In this document: piece after piece, positions 45,232 through 55,699 of the stretch | How the letters are laid out: every line of letters starts with the position of its first letter | How positions within the stretch are numbered: the first letter of the stretch is position 1 | Assembly (NCBI RefSeq): GCF_032118995.1 | Contig: NC_092648.1 | Span: 2,805,001-2,869,000, forward strand | Direction: 5' to 3' | DNA from: Asterias amurensis | Lineage: Eukaryota > Echinodermata > Asteroidea > Forcipulatida > Asteriidae | Length of the DNA: 64,000 nt | Position numbers and translations under genes: made by a program | The notes under the pieces: model-generated | Seen by the model: only the letters and a program-made list of their open reading frames with translations | What the model was told of the DNA's origin: nothing | The model's database searches: none

Positions 45232-46489
45232 GTGCTTTTACACTTATACAATACTCAGAGCCAGACCAACACAATATCATGATCGTAAAGCTATCAACTC
45301 TAAAGAAGTAATTCGTTGTACCAAATTAAATGTAATAATATTTAACTTATTGACAAATGAATGTCACAGCATTGCCTTCATATTTCATTCCAGAACGAAC
45401 TAAACAAGTAGAATGGTGTTACAAAGTGTAATAACAGAAACCATATAAGGTTTCTAGTCGAACTAAATAAATATAGGTGCAATAATATTTATAATAATTG
45501 ATGACTAAACTTATTTGTTGGAAGCAGAAGTATCCCTCTGTGGAATTTTCTCAAAAAACACAAAAACACCAGTGCCAGTATCATACGACCATTATTTTTT
45601 TCTTACTTAAGCCTATTTCAACATTTGTTAGTGTATATGTTTATAATTATCTAAGACTGCATGGTAATGTTAATACCAAGGTTTGCAGATGACAATTCGC
45701 AACAAGTTACTGGGTTACATTTTGCTAAAATGCCATCAATCTATGCGAGAACCATTCATTTCTCTAAGCCGTCGAAATGCTTGGTTTTCCCCACGCATTG
45801 TTTCGGATTGACACGGTGAGGTAATAATGGTCCTCGGACTTGGTCAATGTGAGTCAGACTTCAACGTCTTACTCATCGGCAGAGAACAAGAAAGTTTATT
45901 TGCGGGGACACTTTCACCGACCTGGGGAAAAGTGATGTTAGATTCTCAGTAATTAATCTGACCTTTAAAGAATAATGTTGAGTCATCCTTCTTCAACACA
46001 ATTGCATTCAGACTAGCGAGTGAGAAAAGTTTTTATTTTTAGAACGAGAAATTATTCTGACTGAATTTCTGTCATGCTGCTCAATTCTTTCTCTACATGT
46101 AAAGCCATCGAAGGCCTTGGATTTTTATCATCATCGTTTTTTATTATAATCATTTGATAATCGTTACAAAAAACCACAACACACACACTGAAATATTGCA
46201 GAATTGCCTTACTTGTTTTGCCGAATCAAGGCAGGTTTTGGCTCTTGAAAAACCATGGGGGGATTTGTTATTAGCTTCGTAATGTTTGCCGTTTTGGGGG
46301 TAATTTTTCAACACTTTATAATGCCAAGTTTGTACATTACAATGTCTCATACCACTGCCAACTTTACGACTGTTTTATGTGTATTTTTTAATTTGTTCGT
46401 TTCATATTTTTCGATTACGATAAATTATTTTTTCATAAAAAACAAACGTGACGCCTCTGCGTGGCGTCCAAGAAGTTACGTCATCAAAG

Positions 46490-46514
46490 ATATTTATTTA
46501 TATTTATTTATTTT
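46490..46514 (+). promoter_or_regulatory. AU-rich element, overlapping AUUUA motifs
   Basis: TATTTATTTATATTTATTTA is a class II type AU-rich element. Such elements speed decay of early-response mRNAs such as c-fos. It acts on fos only if the transcript extends to the distal poly(A) signal. Confidence 0.5.
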
Positions 46515-47198
46515 GTAAATACCGTTAAAGTGTCCATGCATTTGTTGATTCGCATTTTGAGTGGATTTCATGTTTTATTCGTTAAGTAATACATGTATAT
46601 GTCAAATGTAGAATGATAAAATGAAGAAAATCAAAACTCGAGTAGTATTCGTACCAATTGTGATTGTGTCTGTCGAAACGTAGCATTGTGGACATCGTGT
46701 CTTTGTGAAGTCACTAATAACTCATTGTTTCAATGTTAAGTGTTTCGTTTTACTACAAACTTGTATCAAAGCCTATGCATTGTTCACTAAGATTTTTACC
46801 ACTGCCAGAAATACCTGTACCATTATTCTCTATCAAGAAGAAAAGAAAAAAAAAAAACATGTATAAAACAATGAGAAAAACCACTGACATATTTCAAATA
46901 CCAATGTAATTTTGCTCATTTTGAAATAATGTAACAAAAGAATCTGAGGTTGAAACATTGTAGGGTATCGTTTAATAAGCCATTATACAGTTGATGTTTT
47001 AAAGGTTTTTTCTTTCTTTTTTGGAAATAAATACCCGCAAAATTGCGGAGAATGAATGAAAAGTATGTGAGGAATTTTGTGATATCATTTGATTATTTTG
47101 TTGCGTAATATTTTTTTCTGGGAATTTGTGTTCAAGTAATGAAATACTTGACCCATTATTGGTATCGCGTTCATTATCACGTGCTGTACGTGTCAAAC

Positions 47199-47278
47199 AC
47201 ATGGTGGTACCTTTAAAAACGTGGTGGTGACGACATACACATGGTGGTACCTTTAAAAACGTGGTGGTGACGACATAC
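47199..47278 (+). repeat. Perfect 40-bp tandem duplication
   Basis: Two identical 40-bp units starting ACATGGTGGTACC and ending GACGACATAC. Perfect identity implies a recent origin. Confidence 0.97.
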
Positions 47279-47344
47279 CAGCAGAATAAATTGACCTTAT
47301 TTTTACTACCTCGTTAAGTAAGTCATACTTGAATCAAACGATGG

Positions 47345-47705
47345 GGGCCGATTCTATTTTTCTGCTTCACCGTAAGCAAACAAATTGGTGCTTACGGAGG
47401 GAATTCCGCGCTTACGTCAAGCGCATTTCACTTTAGCAGGGATTTGTTTTTTTAGTTAGCGTGCGTATTCCACGTAACTGGCTGTCTACGCTTACATTAC
47501 CTGCACACCCGTAGATGTAGATGCAGACAAGTAGATCGCATAGCAGTAATTGAAGTTCGATTTTCACTGCAAGGCAAATGGGTAGAAACTATCAATATTG
47601 TACAATATGAAGGCATGGAGTAAAACGAACAGTAAAGTAGAAATTCCCTGCTTCCGTAAGCGCCGATTTTCGGCTTACGGTAAGCAGAACCGTGACATTG
47701 GGCAC
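47345..47705. mobile_element. Foldback element with GCTTACGGTAAGC-type ends
   Basis: GGGGCCGATTCTATTTTTCT, CTGCTTCACCGTAAGC and GTGCTTACGGAGG on the left are mirrored by CTTCCGTAAGCGCCGATTTT and GGTAAGCAGAACCGTGAC on the right. MITE-like; frames crossing it are not genes. Confidence 0.6.
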
Positions 47706-47894
47706 AGGTGTAATAGTGGGGTTCATTACAGTAAGAAGCCAGTTTCTCTTGACAAAAGAACGGGCGTTGTCCGTCGGGCATTTGGTGCTCGATTCCGCCG
47801 CGTAACTGTGTCTTCATTTATTTTACTGTGGGTGGGCGCGGGGGGGGGGGGGGAGTATTTCGTGTATACAAGAGGGAAATAGTGTGCACATTAT

Positions 47895-48350
47895 GTCAGA
47901 TACCCTCTGTCAGATATCAAGGCATTGTAGATCGTGTGTAATGCGGGGGTAAGTACCGAAAGGAAACCCGTCTTAACAATAGAACATTTCGGGCGTGGTG
48001 AGGCATGTTGGTGCTATATTATGGGGGCATGGTGGTATACTTCCACACACTGTCTGCATTTACTTCGTTGGGGGATATAAAAGGAACAGAGTGGGTGAAC
48101 TTTTAAGGGGACACCCTCTATCCGATCAGGCATTGTAGATCGTGTGTAATGTTGGGGGTATTTAGCGAAATGAAACTAGTCTTAACAATAAAACTTTTCG
48201 GGCGTGGTGAGACATTTGGTGCTCGAAATGGATGCATGGTGGTACCCCCCGTGTGTCTTCAATGACTTCACTTTTCTGGGAATCTCATTAATTATTTTGA
48301 GGCTATTTAAGGATACTTTTGTTCAAGAGGAAAAGAGTGGGGACATTTTA
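47895..48350 (+). repeat. Diverged tandem duplication, about 215-bp unit
   Basis: Both units contain AGGCATTGTAGATCGTGTGT, AGTCTTAACAATA or CGTCTTAACAATA, and TTTCGGGCGTGGTGAG. Related GGGGACA...CACCCTCT words recur near 26.4, 52.0 and 52.5 kb. Confidence 0.75.
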
Positions 48351-48359
48351 GGTTTTTTT

Positions 48360-48930
48360 TTTGTTTTTTTTTGGGGGGGGGGACATCCTTTGCTTGTCTA
48401 GATTCATACAAAATTGGGTTTCGTTTTAGCTGCGGTATTTTTGCAGTCAATTTCGTTTTTTCGTGTACGATTTCGTTCTTCCATTCTGGTTAATTTTATT
48501 TTTAGTCATTCTATTTCACTTATAGGCACTTAAGAATAAATGTTCACGATTCTTCAGTTGAACTTCGAAACAAATATAGGTAGTATAACAAGCAACAGCG
48601 GTCATTTTGAAAACACTTTGATATAAACTCATACTCTACATAATATGTTTGTTTTTTTTTAATTCAGGGGCCGGGAGTCTACAATGCACTCTTTCTCGTG
48701 TCATACTCTGACGTTGTCCCAATTCCATGCTCGTATCATCAAATTCTACAAGTCCCCAAAATAATTCCCCTTTCTGACATGAACATAATTAAAAGAGAAA
48801 CTCAATATCAACAGAAAAAGCAAAATAATGATTCTTCAATTCTCCAAATCAACAAGTTTGTTTCAATATTGCAGTGTCCTTAACAGTGTTTTAGCATTAG
48901 TATTGAATCAGGCGAAATAGGGAAAGACAA
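48360..48930. other. No feature seen apart from a G tract
   Basis: G10 at 48373-48382. The rest is T-rich spacer. Confidence 0.4.
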
Positions 48931-48936
48931 AGCTCA

Positions 48937-48990
48937 GGGCGGGGGCGGGGGGCGGGGAGCGGTGCACCGGCAACCACCGCGGTGGTTGCC
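48937..48990. other. G-quadruplex motif next to a perfect 22-bp palindrome
   Basis: GGGCGGGGGCGGGGGGCGGGG meets the four-run quadruplex pattern with one-base loops. It is followed, 11 nt on, by GGCAACCACCGCGGTGGTTG plus CC (48969-48990), a perfect palindrome without loop. Confidence 0.8.
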
Positions 48991-48999
48991 AGTGACATC

Positions 49000-50600
49000 G
49001 GGGTGCTCTAACTGATCTTCCCAACTTTATAATGAAGGATAGACAAGAATGGGCAAATCTCAACATGATTCCGACCTCAGTCAACTAGAGAGAAAGAGAG
49101 AGATTGAAACCGACAAAGTGCATTCGGGACATATTGAATTGAGTGCATGTTTTAGCCTTGAACTTGACATTGAGTGTGGGCTGAGCGTCAAGGTCGCCTA
49201 GTGGTGGGTGGTTATATAGGTATCTACGGCATGCCCGTACTGGGTGTCCAATTCACTGGGTCTATGACCGTGGGTGGACTCAGTGCCGTAGTGGGCGCAC
49301 CCCGGGGCGAAGGTAAATACCCCGGTAGGAGTGGGTGGGGTTTTGTTGGTGTGTTTTGTATCCCTATTATGTTCCATTGTTGGAAGCCCAGCTGTTGGGC
49401 TCAAGGTGATGTGGTGGGCGGGTAGCGAGTCATATTATGATACCACCGGTGCCGTGGAGTGATTTCACGGGGAGCTAGGTTCCTGCTAAACTTGATTCAA
49501 GTCCCGTTCTCGTGCGAGAGGTCCTGAAGCATATCCGCCCGTCAAAATGTAGCGAATGTGGTCCCGGTTTGGGGAGTTTTTTAATGATAAGGCGATGGAT
49601 GGGACTGAAAATAAACAGGATTTGGACTTGAGTCAAGTCTAGGTTCCTACCCTGCTAGGATTTCCAGAAAAAAGGGAACAGTGTTTGAACATGGAAGTAA
49701 TTCCTACCTCCATGGTTGAAGGAGAGGAAGAGGCGATTACCTTGATTAGGGATGTAGGAGCACTTCCTATGGTAGTCATAGGGTATTTTCGAAAGCACGG
49801 CTCAGGTTTGAGCCTGACTGCAGCTTGGGCTCTTTCCGCCTGTTTGAATCCAAAGGAAAACCTAAGCCACAGACAGGCTCAAACGACCACAGTTTGCCTT
49901 GCCATGCCCGCAAGGACTTATGAGGACGTACAAAGAAACAAGTTGCGTTCTTAGTTGGTTGGGCGGGGCAAAGAAATTGATTTAGGGGGGTTACTCTAAG
50001 ATTTTTGAGCAACGTACAAGACAAACACATACCATGGACCTACGTACATTATACTGCAAAATAAACAGTCTTAATTAATCACCATACATGTTATTCTCAA
50101 AACAGTGTTTTGAAACTGACCAGACTTGCTATGTGGCCAGAAAAAATCCAATGGGTTCTTTTTCTATCGATATTTTGAGGGGTTGGGTAAGGCTACAAAT
50201 GAAAGATGCTTTCATATATCAGTTCCAGTGTTAGATGGTGATGCGTCAGATCAGGTAACCTAGTTTATCCAAGAACATTTCCCCAAATAATGACTTCATG
50301 ATGCTATGACGAATACTTCACTGTGGGCAAAGAGGCTGACTTCATCAGCTAAAATCCATTATTTTACAGGCGAGCAAAAAAACACTACATCGTTCTCAAC
50401 TCATTGACCTGCATTTTGTGTGTAGAGATTGAGTCTTAGTGTATTTTAAACCGATGACGTTATGTACGGTTGCCCCTCTTCAGACACCCATTGACTGAGT
50501 CATGGACAAGTTCACTGACTTTTACTTTGCCAACGGTAGATGGCGCTGTTGAATATTATCACAAAGCGATGTGTAATTGAAAAACTTGTCGTACGTTAAT
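49000..50600. other. Spacer without recognised gene
   Basis: An open frame at 49691-49954 begins with ATG but has no family resemblance or splice partners. Nothing else stands out. Confidence 0.4.
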
Positions 50601-50603
50601 ATA

Positions 50604-50640
50604 ATGGGTGCGTTCGTTTAGCTTCCCTGGGTCGACCTCG
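50604..50640. mobile_element. MITE end, GTTCGTTTAGCTTCCC family, copy 1
   Basis: GGGTGCGTTCGTTTAGCTTC then CCTGGGTCGACC. It matches 51602-51640 directly and 51500-51532 in reverse. Confidence 0.65.
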
Positions 50641-50844
50641 GTCTGGCCCGGTACGTTCGAATAGCTTCGACGGGGCTCACCTTGGTTAGACTGGGCCCCT
50701 GTCTGATATCATCTGATACGTGCAGTGACATAGATGCCCAAATAAGCACTGCTCTCAAGTCCGCAATGGAATTTGACTGCGTATCTATGTGAAATGATCG
50801 AGGTCAGAGGTCAAACTACACGCCGAATTTCCTTTTTTTAAAGG

Positions 50845-51310
50845 CCGGAGTCGCATGCAATTATGTCCTCTATGCAATACTATCCGGAGGATAGTATTGC
50901 ATATGCAATAATGTTCGCCGGACGGTTTTGCATATGCAATCGTGTCCGCCCGGACGCTGCTGCATAATGCAATTGTGTCCGCCCGGACACATTTGCATAT
51001 GCAGTTGTGTCCACCCCCGTGCAAAACCGTCCTTGCAGTAAATTAAACGCCCTTTTTTACAAGCTTAGTGCATGTCGAATGACATGGGAAATGTTCCGCC
51101 CGTGTGGTATTCACTGCAACCATAAAATACGTGAATATTATTCATGCTGAATATAATTTGTTGGTTCAGTGCATTCACGAGCACATACACTACACGTACA
51201 GTTATGTGCCTGTCCGCCGGACGGTTTTTGCATAGCCCCGGACACGATTGCAATGCAAAAGTTTCCGGAGCGGACAGTATTGCATGGCGGACACAATTGC
51301 ATCTGACACC
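50845..51310. repeat. TATGCAAT-rich palindromic repeat (family O), longest copy
   Basis: It starts with the 36-bp core (50850-50885) and continues with GGATAGTATTGCATATGCAA, GTCCGCCCGGACGC, TTTGCATATGCA and AAATTAAACGCCCTT, as at 19855-20110. A second, inverted part follows at 51200-51310. It is immediately followed by the TCTCTGGCGTTATTCACG segment also seen near 20940. Confidence 0.8.
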
Positions 51311-51439
51311 GGTCTCTGGCGTTATTCACGAGCCTCGAAGAATGACGTCTGACGTTCAGGCTACACCTGGGTCAGCCCCCAGTGCCCTGCATGTGGAGTG
51401 GGTCACTTGGGGGTGACCTGAGGTGCATACCGTCACCAC

Positions 51440-51535
51440 GAGAGGGCGAGTGTGATCGTTCGTTTAGCTCTTGTCATGGGCTCACCCGAGTGAGTACAGA
51501 CCCAGGGAAGCTAAACGAACGCACCCATTGCATTG
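51440..51535. mobile_element. Short MITE with GTTCGTTTAGCT ends
   Basis: ATCGTTCGTTTAGCTC on the left and GGGAAGCTAAACGAACGCACC on the right form inverted ends of an element of about 90 bp. Part of the same family as 50604 and 51602. Confidence 0.65.
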
Positions 51536-51601
51536 TGTTCCAATGTGTTCTCAAAATCTCTGGAAGAGTTTAGGAAGTACAAGAGGATGGGGTGTGTTAC
51601 A

Positions 51602-51640
51602 GTGGGTGCTTTCGTTTAGCTTCCCTGGGTCGACCCCGGT
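51602..51640. mobile_element. MITE end, GTTCGTTTAGCTTCCC family, copy 3
   Basis: GTGGGTGCTTTCGTTTAGCT then TCCCTGGGTCGACCCCGG. Only one end is present. Confidence 0.6.
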
Positions 51641-51644
51641 GTGT

Positions 51645-53520
51645 TTCAAATGTATACTCCTCCCCAGAGAGAAGAAACATGTGCCAATTAATTTGTGACT
51701 TGGTGTGTGTTTAAAATGTGTTAATAATTATTGTGTGCTTGTAACCCCAGTTTAGAGGATTAGGTACTTCAGTACAAGAGGAAAATATATACATGTAGTG
51801 TTAAAGTGTCAAAGTGTTTCCATTTTGTGGAACTTTGTAAAGTATTTAGTTTTTGTCGCGCGGAATTCTTTAGTCTTTTCAGTTTGCGGATAGTTGGTCA
51901 GGCAGCCCGTGGTCCGTTTTAAGTTGTGTTGTGCTCCGCGTAGTAAAAGTTCGTTTATTGTTCTGGGGGGTCGAGGTTCAGAGAATTCCATATTTGGTCA
52001 TGATATTTGGTTTGGGTTTTGTGAATGGGCACATTATGAACATGGTATGGGGACATTTTGAGGGGAGGGGACTGCATGGTACCTCCCCCCCGGGCATAAA
52101 ATCATTAAGTACGAGTGACCAATTGCGTTTACTTTGTTACTGACCCTTCATGACCTCATTCCTACCCCCCCCCCCTCTCTCTCCCTCTCTTCAATTTTGC
52201 CTCAGTGACAAAAACCTACAGTACAGTGTCAAAGCTACAAATAAGGTGTTGGGCGCTTGAAAGACACAGGGTTGTTCATGGACTAGTTGGGATCTGTGGG
52301 TGTGATGTCGAGTGTGCTCCTCGACTGACAATCTTAAAGAAGGGCCTACGTAAAAATGGGCACATTTGTTACCCTGGCTCTATCATTTTCAAAGGTATAC
52401 GTCTCCCTATGTGCTGATTTGTGGCATGGTGTATGTACCCCCTACCTATTGTTTTCAGTTGTGTTCATTGTACGTGTGCTTACAATTTCAGTTGTAGGTA
52501 CTTCAACAGGAATCTGTTAAAGTATGGGAACATTTCGAGGGTTAGGGGTCTGGCACCCTCTCCCCCATCCCGGGCATAATTCGAAAAGCATCGAGTACAT
52601 GACCGGTTGCTTCGTTACGTGACCCCTTCTTGTATAACGGCACTCCCCCTCCCTCTCTCTTTCGTAGCCTATTAAATAGACTAATTTTTTTTTAAATACA
52701 ATTTTGCACCAAGTGACAAAACCTACAAACCTACAGTTAATTGTCAAAGCCTACCGTCAACTAAAAGCGGCCGCTGCTCTCTACACGGCACCGGTTGTTT
52801 TGTCAGAGCAGCAATTTGTTAAGAGCGCCCTCTAACGTTGCGAATGACACAGCTCATTGTGCTATGCATTAACAAAGCAGCGATGCGTCACCCGATACCC
52901 TAACAATGACGTCATGCATCTATTCTAAGCAACGCCTACCTTTGAATGGGTTTGTCGTGGGTTCTGATTCACCCCTTATATAAATCATTATCAGGGAAAA
53001 ATGAGTCACAAGATTTCAAAGGCAACCTTTTTAAAGGAAAGTTTTCATAACTGTCGCTTTTAATTCTATGTCCCGCAATTATTGCAACCGCTTGTTATCA
53101 AACAATTATAAAAGCTTACCTATGGAAAAGATGATGAAATGTTTGGAAAAACCAAACTTTCTCAATTTCAGACGAATCGACCACCAGCAACCTTTTATTA
53201 CTTCTCAATACAAATTCTTTCCGATACAACTCATACCATGACTGCATTTTCTTTTTAATAAAATAGAAAGTAATTGTCTACTGCACTTTTTAATTGCAGT
53301 GATTCCGAAGGAAAAAAAAAACGAAGGGTTTTACAATGCACTAGATAAATGATAAAAATAATTATACTGGCCTACCTCTGGTTTAAAAAATAAACCGAAC
53401 CTTTCAAACAATCTGTGAAACTTTATGAAACTTTATTTAGTTGGAATCCACTTCTAGTCAACTTGTCTTTGTTCAACCCGACATCATTTAAAATTTACCC
53501 GGTCAGTTATAATGAAAGAG
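51645..53520. other. Spacer with diverged repeats, no gene
   Basis: 51950-52120 and 52490-52640 share words such as GGGGACATTTTGAGG or GGGAACATTTCGAGG and CCCGGGCATAA. A CRE is at 52907-52914. No coding exon was recognised. Confidence 0.4.
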
Positions 53521-53523
53521 TAG

Positions 53524-53600
53524 GGGTTAACTCTGGTGTGTCTGGTCCAGGAAGCACCAATGTTTACAGGTTTCCTCAGGCTTGTAAGCTAAGCTAGTGA
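53524..53600. repeat. Repeat fragment paired with an inverted copy at 55.6 kb
   Basis: GTTAACTCTGGTGTGTCTGG and GTTTACAGGTTTCCTCAGGC match, in reverse, GCCTGAGGAAACTTGTAAAC and CCAGAAACACCAGTGTTAA at 55630-55690. Confidence 0.65.
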
Positions 53601-54230
53601 TTAATTCAGTTATGAGGCATCCTTAGTTTTCATTACCAGAAATATATAATAATAAGTTAAGGGGAAAATTGCATGTTCAATCATTCTCCCATGAAAAATA
53701 AAAGAATTCATATTACAAGAGAGTCCACTGAGTTTGACACAGTTTCTATACTGACATACACTTCTACTGGGGTCGAGCTACTATTATATGACACGCTACC
53801 CCGGTGTCCATATATAGCCCCATTCGGTGTGACTTCGACAGCGCAGTCTGCACCCAAGGCCAACAGTCTACTTTGGCCAATGTTTGTAAACAAAAGTCGA
53901 GGTGGAGTGGATTCGAAACATCTCAAAATAAACTGTGACGTCATCTCACTCCTTTTCTCCGGTCACAACATTATTTTATACATCAGTTCGAAATTGAACT
54001 ATCCCTCTAAACCGGGATCCTATTATTTATGTCTAACCATTTGTACCTAAAGAAACTTTGGGAGCAGCCTCATCAGTGTGACGTCATAAAAACTTGATGA
54101 ACGATCAGCTGTCTTTGAATCATTCAACAATGACAATATTTTATCATTTTCAGAGTATTGTGTTTTTGTCTTGCCCTCCTGGTCTTGTGTTCCTATGTTT
54201 TCCTATGTTGTAGTTTTAGTTTTTTTTAAA

Positions 54231-54618
54231 CTCACTAGACACATTGGTAATTGTCACAGACCAGTCTTCTCACTTGGTGTATCTCAACATAATATGTACA
54301 AAATAACAAACCTGTGAAAATTTGAACTGAATATTATTGATCGTCGAAGTTGTGAGATAATAACGGAAGAAAAAACACCATTGGCGCACAGGTTGTGTGC
54401 CTTCATGCTTGATTTTGAGACCTCACGCGTGAGGTCTCGAAATCAATTTTTAAAAAATTACTGAGAAATTTCTCCTTTCTCAAATACTATACTTCCGAGG
54501 GAGCCCAGCCGCATCTCGCAATGGTTCATACTATCAACATCTGTCCATTGCTCGTTACCGAATAAGTTTTTATGCTAACAATTATTTTGAGTAACTACCG
54601 AAAGTGTCCAGTGCCCTG
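54231..54618 (-). mobile_element. M1 MITE, degraded full-length copy
   Basis: A reverse-orientation copy running from CTAGACACATTGGTAATTGT to GAAAGTGTCCAGTGCCCT, preceded by TTAA. The ends have diverged. Confidence 0.75.
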
Positions 54619-54893
54619 AAGTGGCCTCAAAGATACTGGTCGAGGATATAACGCAATGTTATAGGCATATCTGGTCATTATAAAATGCATAAATAAAAAC
54701 TTGTTATTATTATCTGCACTATCGTATCAGCCAACTAGCTGTGTCATCGTTGTGTTAACTTGATCCATGACTTGATAAAGTCATCTTCCATCAGCCGCCC
54801 CCCCCCCACCCCCACCAACCCCTCCCTTCCATACCCAAATAAAGGCTTGTCCCAGCCTTAAACCAAACAATAGACACTCCCAATATCTAGGGA

Positions 54894-54958
54894 TGACTCA
54901 TTAATATTCATGAGCACACAAGGGCAGACATACAAAACAACCTCACTGAGCATAAAAG
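54894..54958 (+). promoter_or_regulatory. Candidate promoter of the ATF3/JDP2-type gene (AP-1 site, TATA-like)
   Basis: TGACTCA, the AP-1 consensus, is at 54894-54900 and ATAAAAG at 54952-54958. A second TATA-like word (TATTTATAG, about 55022) follows a TGATGTCA ATF-type variant. Vertebrate ATF3 is induced through AP-1/ATF sites. Assignment to this gene is by position and strand only. Confidence 0.4.
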
Positions 54959-54984
54959 CCTGGATTGGTCATCAACCTACACGT

Positions 54985-55491
54985 CGGCAAAATTGGCGAG
55001 CGCCATGTTGATGATGTCATGACTATTTATAGCTCTTACTTTACCTTTCAAGCGCATGGCGCAATTATTTGTTGTTATCAATATTGTTATCAACAGTGGT
55101 TTGTTATTGAAGAAGTCCTGACTGGTCTGGACACGCTCAAAATTCAATCCTTTAGAGTTTTGAACCCTCTTTGGAATTCCCCCAATTGGAAACTGATCAG
55201 CTGACAGTTTCTGGGAGCTATACAAAATATTTCAACATCTGTCATAGTTTACATCATCAAAAGACACCAGTGGAACAACAGTCATCTTATAGAGTAGGCT
55301 AGCTCCAACTATAAGAAAAGAGGTATACGGGTGTGTGTTTCACAGGGTGTTGTTGCGAAGTTCTACTGCAAAGTTCTACGGTGCAACTTCCGTATTTTGC
55401 TGAGCTGCGTTCAAATGAAAGCATAACGTCCTGAACTCATGTGATACAAACCCGGATTCAACAGGAATCTTTATCCTGAACTCAATCGCTG
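54985..55491 (+). other. Candidate 5' UTR exon of the ATF3/JDP2-type gene
   Basis: The segment ends ATCGCTG|GTAAGTTTG. If joined to 58162, an in-frame TGA at 55477-55479 sets 58204 as the first usable ATG. Short upstream frames (ATGTGA at 55439; ATG AAA GCA TAA slightly earlier) are present. Confidence 0.3.
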
Positions 55492-55611
55492 GTAAGTTTG
55501 CTGATTTTTTTTAAATCTTGTTTGAGAAATGTTTTTCATATTGGTTCTGATCTATTGGTTAAAAAAATTGTTATTACTATTATACTTAAACGTTTCTAGT
55601 AATTAAGCCAA

Positions 55612-55695
55612 TGATGCTTCACAAGCTAGCCTGAGGAAACTTGTAAACAAGGGTGAAATGTGAACCAGAAACACCAGTGTTAATTTCCATGATAA
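55612..55695. repeat. Repeat fragment, inverted copy of 53524-53600
   Basis: Contains CCTGAGGAAACTTGTAAACA then GGGTGAAATG, loosely like the CTGA...GAAAC layout of Penelope-type tails. Confidence 0.6.
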
Positions 55696-55699
55696 GTGT

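Larger units (their letters stand above)
44770..47050 (+). other. fos 3' untranslated and downstream region
   Basis: AATAAA occurs at 45466-45471 and at 47026-47031. If the second is used, the 3' UTR is about 2.3 kb and includes an AU-rich element and a 30-bp tandem repeat. An 84-codon T-rich hydrophobic frame at 46255-46518 is not supported as a gene. Confidence 0.5.

Noticed and set aside
46255-46518. T-rich hydrophobic frame downstream of fos
   Set aside because: Hydrophobicity follows from T-rich DNA; it lies in the probable fos 3' region and has no family resemblance.
49691-49954. 88-codon frame with ATG
   Set aside because: No recognised family, no splice sites fitting a gene, and the DNA contains inverted words typical of repeats.
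45441-51997. Perfect CArG boxes (SRE core) at 45441-45450 and 51988-51997, also 12084-12093
   Set aside because: About five such boxes are expected by chance in 64 kb of this composition, and none lies in the fos promoter; the first sits in a symmetrical AGAAACC...GGTTTCT context but remains unsupported.
49000-54800. A BATF-like gene between fos and the ATF3/JDP2 gene
   Set aside because: No second AAxxCRxR basic region was found in the intergenic region on either strand.
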